A stretch of 64,000 bases of DNA from positions 1 through 64,000 of the forward strand of contig JABCZR010000019.1 in NCBI GenBank assembly GCA_013289585.1, given 5' to 3'. This stretch comes from Acidobacteriota bacterium. GTDB taxonomy: Bacteria > Acidobacteriota > Terriglobia > Acidiferrales > UBA7541. Positions 52,949 to 64,000 of this stretch are shown in pieces. A program made the translations under genes and the position numbers. Under the pieces are notes generated by a model, which saw only the letters and a program-made list of their open reading frames with translations, searched no databases and was not told the origin of the DNA. Position 1 is the first letter of the stretch, and every line of letters begins with the position of its first letter.

Positions 52949-53060
52949 TTTGGAGTGCGGGAGCAGAGCTCCCGCTTTTCCGGCGGCTCGGACGTGCAGT
53001 GGTGCAACGAGCCAGTGTAGCCGGAAGAAAAGCGGCGGCGAACCGCCGCACTCCAAAGGG
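52949..53060. repeat. Inverted pair of family A palindromes (MITE/BIME-like unit)
   Basis: A direct copy (52949-52983) and an inverted copy (53023-53060) give a 112-base unit with TTTGGAGTGCGG at one end and CCGCACTCCAAA near the other; inner GCCGGAAGAAAAG also mirrors CTTTTCCGGC. It fills the gap between the DUF1800 and DUF1501 genes. Confidence 0.75.
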
Positions 53061-53078
53061 CAGTGAAGCGAGGTAGCG

Positions 53079-54371
53079 ATGAGTTACAAATGTTGCGAAG
53101 GCGTGCGAGGCCTCAAATTCTCGCGGCGATATTTCCTGAAGCAAGGCGGCGTGGCGATGGTGGGCCTGAGCGCGATGCCGGCGTTCCTGCAGCGCGCGGT
53201 AGCGGCGACTCCCATGCCGAACAAGAAGCAGCTCGTGGTGCTCTTCCAGCGCGGAGCGGCGGATGGATTGAATATCGTGGTGCCCTTCGGCGAGCCGAAT
53301 TATTACCGCCTGCGTCCTTCGATTGCCATTCCGCAGCCAAAACGCGGTGGCGGAGACGCCGCGATCGATCTCGATGGATTTTTTGGTTTGCATCCGAGCC
53401 TTGCGCCGCTAGAGCCGCTGTTTCACAAGAACCAGCTCGCGATTGTGCACGCGGCAGGCTCGCCGGACCCCACGCGTTCGCATTTCGATGCGCAGGACTT
53501 CATGGAATCCGGGACGCCGGGATTGAAATCCACCGAGGACGGCTGGCTGAATCGCACGCTGGAAACCGTTCCAGAGGAAAATGCTTCGCCGTTCCGGGCC
53601 GTGGCGATGGGCCCGAATCTTCCGCGCATGCTGCATGGGAGCGCTCCAGCTATTGCCCTGCCGGATCTGAAACAGTTCAAGGTGATGTCGCAATCTCCCG
53701 GCATGGGGCAAGTGGTCGAAGGCGGATTCGAAGCGATGTATGCGCAGTCGGTGGATCACGCGCTGCATGGCACAGGAACAGAGACGTTTGAAGCGATTGA
53801 CCTGCTGCGCAAAGCCGACCCGTCAAAATATCAGCCGGAAAACGGCGCGCAATATCCAACGAGCCGGCTGGGGCAGAGCTTGCAACAAATTGGGCAACTG
53901 CTCAAGTCCAACATCGGTGTGGAAGTTTTGTTCGTTGATTGCGGCGGCTGGGACAACCACGTCAACGAAGGCGGTGTGCAGGGACAGCTTTCGAATTTGT
54001 TGAAGGATCTCGGCCAGGGCCTCGCGGCGTTTCACCAGGATATGGGAAGCCGCATGCAGGAGATCGTGGTTGTGACGATGAGCGAGTTCGGCCGCACCGC
54101 GAAAGAAAACGGCAACCGAGGCACGGATCACGGCCACGCGAATTGCATGTTCCTAATGGGCGGCGACGTGAAGGGCGGCCAGATCTACGGCCGGTGGCCC
54201 GGACTGAACGATCACCAGCTCAACGAAGGACGCGACCTCACGCTCACCACGGATTTTCGCTCCGTCGTCGGCGAAGTTCTCACCAGGCACATCGGCGTGA
54301 AAGATCTTTCGACGGTTTTCCCTAGCTTCGACAACAATCCCAGAAAGTTCACCGGGTTGATCAGGTCTTAG
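53079..54371 (+). CDS. DUF1501-family Tat-exported protein
   Basis: 430 residues. Tat-type signal: LKFSRRYFLKQGGVAMVGLS. DUF1501 features: LVVLFQRGAADGLNIVVPFG, AGSPDPTRSHFDAQDFMESG, EVLFVDCGGWDNHVNEGG, VVTMSEFGRTAKENGNRGTD and HGHANCMFLMGG, an alkaline-phosphatase-like metal-binding layout. Full length. It is 130 bases behind the DUF1800 gene. Overlaps the convergent metalloprotease-like gene by 11 bases at the stop codons. Confidence 0.92.
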   Translation: MSYKCCEGVRGLKFSRRYFLKQGGVAMVGLSAMPAFLQRAVAATPMPNKKQLVVLFQRGAADGLNIVVPFGEPNYYRLRPSIAIPQPKRGGGDAAIDLDGFFGLHPSLAPLEPLFHKNQLAIVHAAGSPDPTRSHFDAQDFMESGTPGLKSTEDGWLNRTLETVPEENASPFRAVAMGPNLPRMLHGSAPAIALPDLKQFKVMSQSPGMGQVVEGGFEAMYAQSVDHALHGTGTETFEAIDLLRKADPSKYQPENGAQYPTSRLGQSLQQIGQLLKSNIGVEVLFVDCGGWDNHVNEGGVQGQLSNLLKDLGQGLAAFHQDMGSRMQEIVVVTMSEFGRTAKENGNRGTDHGHANCMFLMGGDVKGGQIYGRWPGLNDHQLNEGRDLTLTTDFRSVVGEVLTRHIGVKDLSTVFPSFDNNPRKFTGLIRS

Positions 54372-54933
54372 CTCGAATACTCCGGTATTTTCCGGCGATT
54401 CCTTTTCCCAGATCGAAGAGCAAAGAGAGCGGTACGATTAAGGGGATGAGGTACCAGTAGCGGCTTCGCAGATATCTGGTCGAGAGTCTCTTGCTCCATT
54501 TGTCCGCCACGTTCTCGCGTCCCTCGTACTCGGGACGGTGGAGCCGGTGAATGTGGTGTCCCAACTCGTGAAAGAGAAGTTCGGAGAAATCCAGGTCTCT
54601 CACAATTCCTACCCGCAACCAAGAACGTCCGAATCGCTTCTCGAAGTTATCGACGAGAATTGTGATTCGGGCCGGTTCACCCTTCCATGCGTGACTGTAA
54701 TATCCTCGGGCCTCTCCTAGCGTTACCCGGCGGTCGCGACCTCGTGTTCTGCGTTCTCGCTCCTGACGGCTCAGGGCCGCCACGTTTGTCAGCACGATTG
54801 AGTTCAGCCCGTGCAGAAATTGAGGCGGAACGACCCGCAACATCCGGCGCACTATCTTGGCTGCGTCAAAGGGTGGGTTGTAGCCATGGAAGGCCTCAAT
54901 GATTTGAGGCTTCGGTGGAGTCTCTTCGCTCAT
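54361..54933 (-). CDS. Membrane-anchored HExxH metalloprotease-like protein
   Basis: 190 residues. Zinc motif FHELGHHIHRLHRPEY (H122, E123, H126) followed by ENVADKW, a plausible third-ligand region like that of gluzincins of the ImmA/SprT type. A single hydrophobic helix near the C-terminus (YWYLIPLIVPLSLLFDL) anchors it. Peptidase activity is a prediction from the motif. Its 3' end is convergent with the DUF1501 gene. Confidence 0.7.
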   Translation of the reverse strand: MSEETPPKPQIIEAFHGYNPPFDAAKIVRRMLRVVPPQFLHGLNSIVLTNVAALSRQERERRTRGRDRRVTLGEARGYYSHAWKGEPARITILVDNFEKRFGRSWLRVGIVRDLDFSELLFHELGHHIHRLHRPEYEGRENVADKWSKRLSTRYLRSRYWYLIPLIVPLSLLFDLGKGIAGKYRSIRAKT

Positions 54934-54986
54934 CGCGTCCCACGACTAGAGCATCCAAGTTGTGGCAGGCTCGGTTGCACTTCCGG

Positions 54987-57449
<2,463 letters not shown>

Positions 57450-58023
57450 TCACGTTCCTCCATCAATCATCCATTCGCCGGGCAAGTGCTTCCCGGCAGA
57501 AGCGTTTTCGGCACACTTTTTCGACTAAGCGCCCCTGGGGGCGACCACTGCGCAAAATGTTCTCATTCCATCGGGAAGAGGCCGCCGCGCGCCGGTCTGA
57601 GATTACCTCAAAACTCGTCGATAACGCACCCTTGGCACCGTGCGCAGAGGCTGATACAAGACGCAGATTTATAACATTTTAAGGATGGCGGGTCAAACCG
57701 CCTCTTATGGTAAGCGCCGAGTGCCCTTATCGCGTTCGATACGGCAGAGATACGATTTCACCAACCGGTGATAACATGCCAGAATCAGCGGAGGCGGAGC
57801 CATCCAAGCCAGCCGGGAGACCATGAGTACCAAGTCCATGATGGAAGCGACGCCGAACGCTGACGCCTTCCATCCCCTTTTGGAGAGAGCTTGCCAGCGG
57901 CGGTGCGTCTGCAGGTGCAAACGCCGACTTGAAGGAGCATCTCATTAACCACGAGCGGACGATGATTTTGAGCGCGACGATGCCGCCGTGTCGGGCGCGG
58001 AGTATCGCGAAAGCCGGGCGCGC
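57450..58023. other. 574-base region with a bioF relic at its right end
   Basis: The left part has no recognisable gene. From about 57880 to 58027 a plus-strand frame reads ASAGANADLKEHLINHERTM then ILSATMPP, similar to the BioF stretch (DLxxYLINRARSFIFSTALPPA). Its TGA at 58025-58027 overlaps the bioD ATG (ATGA). The rest of bioF is missing. Confidence 0.5.
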
Positions 58024-58659
58024 ATGAGGCACCATTTCTTCATTACAGGGACGGACACGGGTGTTGGAAAAACGACGCTGTCAGCGCTGCTGTGCGCCGC
58101 ATTGGATGCCGTTTACTGGAAACCGATTCAAACGGGTACGCTGGAAGGCTCGGACCGCGTGACGGTGATGCGGCTTGCAGGAATCGGAACCGATCGAACG
58201 CTGGATGAAGTGTACAAATTTGTTCCTCCGGTTTCGCCGGACCTGGCAGCGCGCTGGGCGGGAGTGGAAATCGACCTGGGGCGAATTAACATGCCCACCA
58301 GCTTGATCAATGACTGGCTGATCGTTGAAGGCACGGGCGGCGTGCTGGTGCCCATCAACCAGAAGCAGTTCATGCTGGACATGATGGTTAAATTTAAATT
58401 GCCGGTGATTGTTGCGGCGCGAAGCGGACTGGGTACTGTGAATCACACCATGCTTACGCTGGCCGCGCTGCACGCCGCGGAATTGCCTATTCATGGCGTG
58501 GTGCTGATCGGCGATCAAAACCGGGAAAACCGCGAGACCATCGAGCGGTTTGGCCACGTCCGCGTCATCGGCGAAATTCCCAAGCTGCCAAACCTGCACC
58601 GTACCGCGCTGATGCAAGTATTCATGAATCATTTCGACCGCGCCGCCTTTTCGCAGTAG
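58024..58659 (+). CDS. bioD: Dethiobiotin synthetase
   Basis: 211 residues from the ATG at 58024. Closes the ureido ring of biotin using ATP and CO2. Walker A: FITGTDTGVGKTTLSALL; substrate-binding YWKPIQTGTLEGSD; VEGTGGVLVPIN holds the second phosphate-contact region, and VIVAARSGLGTVNHTMLTL follows. Full length. No bioA, bioB or intact bioF lies in the window; only a fragment of bioF overlaps its start codon, so an operon seems to have been eroded. Confidence 0.9.
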   Translation: MRHHFFITGTDTGVGKTTLSALLCAALDAVYWKPIQTGTLEGSDRVTVMRLAGIGTDRTLDEVYKFVPPVSPDLAARWAGVEIDLGRINMPTSLINDWLIVEGTGGVLVPINQKQFMLDMMVKFKLPVIVAARSGLGTVNHTMLTLAALHAAELPIHGVVLIGDQNRENRETIERFGHVRVIGEIPKLPNLHRTALMQVFMNHFDRAAFSQ

Positions 58660-58741
58660 CGGCGCCCGCGGCGCCCCTCGGCTTCGTCATGATCAATGCA
58701 GTTCCGTATAAGTTGTGCCGCACTGCCTGGAGGAATTGCCT

Positions 58742-59347
58742 GTGCCATCGAGTTTGGGTGGATGGAAGCAGAAGATCGTAGCGTTTGCGGGCGGCTTAGG
58801 AGCGCCAGGACTTTTTCTTATTTCCTTCCTCGATTCTTCCGTGCTGACGTTTCCGGTGATTAACGATCTGCTTTTGATTGAATTGTCCATGGAACATCCT
58901 GCGCGTATGCCGCTTTACGCGTTCATGGCGGCGCTAGGTTCGGTGCTCGGATGCGTGCTGCTCTTTTTTATTGCGGAAAAGGGCGGGGAAGCGCTCTTTC
59001 ACAAGCACGCGGGGAAACGAGCGCAGGCCATCCACAACTGGGTGGTGCACAACGGATTCGGGGGCATGCTGATTGCTGCCCTGCTGCCGCCGCCAACGCC
59101 GTTCAAGGTATTCGTGGTGGCCGCAGGGGTGTTTGAAGTCCCGTTGATCAGTTTTACGTCAGCGATCGCGCTGGCGCGGCTGGTGCGTTACTTTGGCATC
59201 GGGTACCTGGCGATCCGTTATGGAGCGGATGCGCTGCCTTACCTGGTCAGACACAAATGGCAGGTGACTGCGGTGGTGATTGGACTGGCGGCGGTGAGTT
59301 ACTTGCTGTCGAGATTGATCCTACGACATGAACCCAAGCAAGAGTAG
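58742..59347 (+). CDS. VTT/DedA-family membrane protein (SNARE-associated fold)
   Basis: 201 residues from a GTG at 58742, behind GGAGGAATTGCCT; the ORF extends to 58715 in the track frame, without a ribosome-binding site. Family pattern: GLGAPGLFLISFLDSSVLTF, GGMLIAALLPPPTPFKVFVV, and ALARLVRYFGIGYLAIRYG. Several helices plus the re-entrant GxxxP region. DedA-type proteins are lipid scramblases or affect membrane homeostasis; here a YqaA-like variant. Confidence 0.85.
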   Translation: MPSSLGGWKQKIVAFAGGLGAPGLFLISFLDSSVLTFPVINDLLLIELSMEHPARMPLYAFMAALGSVLGCVLLFFIAEKGGEALFHKHAGKRAQAIHNWVVHNGFGGMLIAALLPPPTPFKVFVVAAGVFEVPLISFTSAIALARLVRYFGIGYLAIRYGADALPYLVRHKWQVTAVVIGLAAVSYLLSRLILRHEPKQE

Positions 59348-59376
59348 GGGGGTTGGGGGGGAGCCCCTGAATTCTT

Positions 59377-59470
59377 GTAAGTGTTGATTATAAAGGAGTT
59401 AAATATACTGTAAGTCTTTTGTATTCAACACTTACGGGCGTTTTGCAAGTGTTGAATATAAAGGACTTGC
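59377..59470 (-). repeat. Composite AACACTTAC repeat, family F (copy 2)
   Basis: Inverted relative to 9624-9711. On the plus strand three units: GTAAGTGTTGATTATAAAGG (59377-59396), the middle unit 59410-59435 (GTAAGTCTTTTG then TATTCAACACTTAC) and 59445-59470 (GCAAGTGTTGAATATAAAGG then ACTTGC). The last two can pair as a long hairpin. Confidence 0.65.
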
Positions 59471-59560
59471 GAGGCGCTTGGAAGCTGGCGCCAAACCCAT
59501 CCCGTGGTGCAGATAATGAGCCGGAATAGCGTTCTGGGGATGAGGTGAGTTGGGCGGTGG

Positions 59561-59593
59561 GAAGAAAAGCGGGAGCAAGCTCGCGCACTCCAC
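59561..59593 (-). repeat. Palindromic repeat, family A (copy 5)
   Basis: Plus strand reads GAAGAAAAGCGGGAGC, AAGCTCGCGCACTCCACA: an inverted, slightly decayed copy. It lies in the 330-base gap behind the VTT gene, which otherwise holds only the family F repeat. Confidence 0.7.
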
Positions 59594-59677
59594 AGTTCTT
59601 CCTAATTGGAATTTTAGAACTGGAAGAAAACTTGTCAAGGGTGATGTTGCGAGCGAACGCGGGGGCCGAGACGCGCT

Positions 59678-60679
59678 TCAATGGGGCATGCGGGAAAAGG
59701 GGTCCCAGGTCAGCTGCTGGGAGAGAATTTTGCCGGAGGGGTCGGTGATTATTAGGGCCTCGACGCGCGAGCCAGAAGGGGGAATGTAGTCGCGGAGGAG
59801 GACCTGAAAACCCTCGGGCGTTTTTTCGACGGTGGCTCTGGGAAAGCGAGCGACCTGAAGGAAGCGCTGGGCGACTGCTGAATTTCGAGCGGCATCGAGG
59901 GCAGGAGAAGATTCCGGCTTGTAGGAAGTGATCGCGGAGTCGGCATCGAAGCGGGCACCGGGGCCAACTTCGACTTCTACATCGTGAATGGCGCTTTCGG
60001 TTTCGACAATGCCATGCCAGCGGAAGGGCGAACCGGATTCAGGAAAGGCGGCCACTCGCCGGGGCTGTTCGCCGCGGTAGGCGCGAGATTCCAGCGTGGA
60101 CATTGCGCTCGAGTGCATCGCAAAGCGAACAGCAAAATAGAGAACTAATGCGGCGAGGGCTATGGACGCGCCCGTTCTTCCCCGCGGTCCTTTTGATTTT
60201 GCTCCAATTTCATCGGTGACCAGACCGCTGAACATAGGGAGAAAGATTCCCGCGAGAAGAATGGCAATGATCCACAGATCGAGATGAGCTACCCAGTCCA
60301 GAACAAACCGGCGAGTGGAAAAGGGCCACAGGAGTTCGACGCCCGCGCTTTGACAAGTATCCATGAGGAGATGGAGGACGGCGGCCGCGAGCGCGGGCTT
60401 GAAAACGGTGAGAAACGGAATTTGTTTTTCGGGTGAACGGCGATTTGCGATGAGAAATGGAAGAGTGACGAGGAGAGCGATCAAGAACGCCGCGAAGAGG
60501 GAATGACAGTAGGTGCGACGCCAGTTGAGGAAAGCGGAAGGGCCAAAGTACGCGCTCAGGCTGTCGAGATCAGCGAGGGTGCCGGCGAACAGAATCGCCA
60601 GCGTTATCGGGAGCGCGACTCGCGGGAACGCCGACCGCTTCAGGGCGTAGGAGGTCAGGCCATGAGTCAGGGGATCCAC
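59678..60679 (-). CDS. YdjM-like membrane-bound metal-dependent hydrolase
   Basis: About 333 residues from a GTG at 60679 (the first residue being written as Met; VDPLTHGLTSYALKRSAFPR). HGL near the start and HSLFAAFLIALLVTLP, HLLMDTCQSAGVELLWPFS in the middle carry the conserved His/Asp of this family, inside about six helices. The C-terminal ~130 residues are soluble. The longer frame to 60862 is rejected: its extra residues ([10 protein letters not shown]) are the translation of a family A repeat. Confidence 0.75.
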   Translation of the reverse strand: MDPLTHGLTSYALKRSAFPRVALPITLAILFAGTLADLDSLSAYFGPSAFLNWRRTYCHSLFAAFLIALLVTLPFLIANRRSPEKQIPFLTVFKPALAAAVLHLLMDTCQSAGVELLWPFSTRRFVLDWVAHLDLWIIAILLAGIFLPMFSGLVTDEIGAKSKGPRGRTGASIALAALVLYFAVRFAMHSSAMSTLESRAYRGEQPRRVAAFPESGSPFRWHGIVETESAIHDVEVEVGPGARFDADSAITSYKPESSPALDAARNSAVAQRFLQVARFPRATVEKTPEGFQVLLRDYIPPSGSRVEALIITDPSGKILSQQLTWDPFSRMPH

Positions 60680-60814
60680 GGGTAGAGTTATCTCATGAAA
60701 AGAGTTCTTACAGAGTAGTTGGACGTGCCGGGCGAGAGAGTGCGGCGGAGCAAGCACACGGGGGTAGGAGCTTGGCGAACGGATTGGTTTGCTCAACGGT
60801 GCAGATGGGGAGGT

Positions 60815-60849
60815 CGGAAAAGCGGCAGCTAGCTGCCGCACTCCAAAAA
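60815..60849 (-). repeat. Palindromic repeat, family A (copy 6)
   Basis: Plus strand reads CGGAAAAGCGGCAGCT, then AGCTGCCGCACTCCAAAAA. Perfect ends, six-base stem. Translated in the minus frame it gives [10 protein letters not shown], the same peptide as copy 1 yields in its own frame. Confidence 0.8.
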
Positions 60850-60865
60850 GGGGTGATACCAAAGA

Positions 60866-60885
60866 ACCGGTCTAAAGACCGGCCA

Positions 60886-60889
<4 letters not shown>
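60866..60889 (-). repeat. Palindromic repeat, family E (copy 6)
   Basis: Plus strand ACCGGTCTAAAGACC then GGCCACTAC; reversed it reads GTAGTGGCCGGTCTTTAG then ACCGGT, the family E pattern. It touches the 3' end of the lipid kinase gene. Confidence 0.7.
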
Positions 60890-63940
<3,051 letters not shown>

Positions 63941-63949
63941 GCGGAGAAT

Positions 63950-64000
63950 CTAGTCAGAATCTTTTTCGTCCTTCTTCGGTTCCAACAGGCGGGACAACGT
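63950..64000 (-). CDS. C-terminal tail of an unidentified gene, cut by window edge
   Basis: Seventeen codons reading TLSRLLEPKKDEKDSD then TAG, convergent with ligA. A charged tail with no stop before the edge. Too short to assign. Confidence 0.3.
   Translation of the reverse strand, partial: TLSRLLEPKKDEKDSD

Overview
The window looks like a piece of an Acidobacteriota chromosome, most likely class Terriglobia. The basis is gene content: four tandem copies of the VWFA-related family described as typical of Acidobacteria, a DUF1800/DUF1501 secreted pair, a Ser/Thr kinase-TPR gene, small secreted or lipoprotein families of this phylum, and many short palindromic intergenic repeats. No rRNA, tRNA or CRISPR array was seen. 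Everything here is read by eye from sequence and translations; no database search was run.

Left region (1-14.2 kb). This is rich in cell-wall recycling genes: murA (cut by the window edge), murQ, an AmgK-type sugar kinase fused to a RapZ C-terminal domain, and a MurU-type nucleotidyltransferase. After an accessory stretch (orphan HicB antitoxin, small membrane and lipoproteins, a HEPN-like gene with an IS3-family element inserted exactly at its start codon, a proline-rich protein) come a secreted NagZ (GH3)-serine hydrolase fusion and a divergent NamZ (DUF1343/GH171) exo-muramidase. With a sodium symporter/BadF-type amino-sugar kinase pair at 28.4-30.9 kb, these genes can be assembled into a route that releases GlcNAc and MurNAc outside the cytoplasm, imports and phosphorylates them, and feeds them either into MurQ or into an AmgK-MurU shortcut to UDP-MurNAc.

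Middle region (14.4-42.5 kb). A decayed kinase-TPR pseudogene is followed by a secreted amidohydrolase, a GH30 glycosidase, a VOC protein, small secreted proteins, a cobalamin-binding-type protein, an APC permease, the symporter/kinase pair, two PilZ proteins, an AsmA-like protein, a frameshifted receiver-PAS-GGDEF gene, a GNAT acetyltransferase, a membrane-bound spermidine-synthase-like protein and a YihY/BrkB protein.

Right region (42.5-64 kb). Four VWFA-related secreted proteins in tandem are followed by DUF1800 and DUF1501 proteins, a HELGH metalloprotease-like protein, the proton-pumping pyrophosphatase hppA, bioD with a bioF relic in front, a VTT/DedA protein, a YdjM-like membrane protein, a YegS-type lipid kinase and ligA.

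Short repeats recur throughout. A GGAGTGCGG...CCGCTTTTCC palindrome (six copies), a GTAGYGGCC...CTTCAG...GGCC palindrome (six copies) and an AACACTTAC composite repeat (two copies) lie between genes and, in several cases, run in frame inside genes or supply their stop codons. The plus strand is C-rich at the left and G-rich at the right regardless of coding direction, which suggests a replication-strand switch or a rearrangement boundary, first seen near 11 kb.
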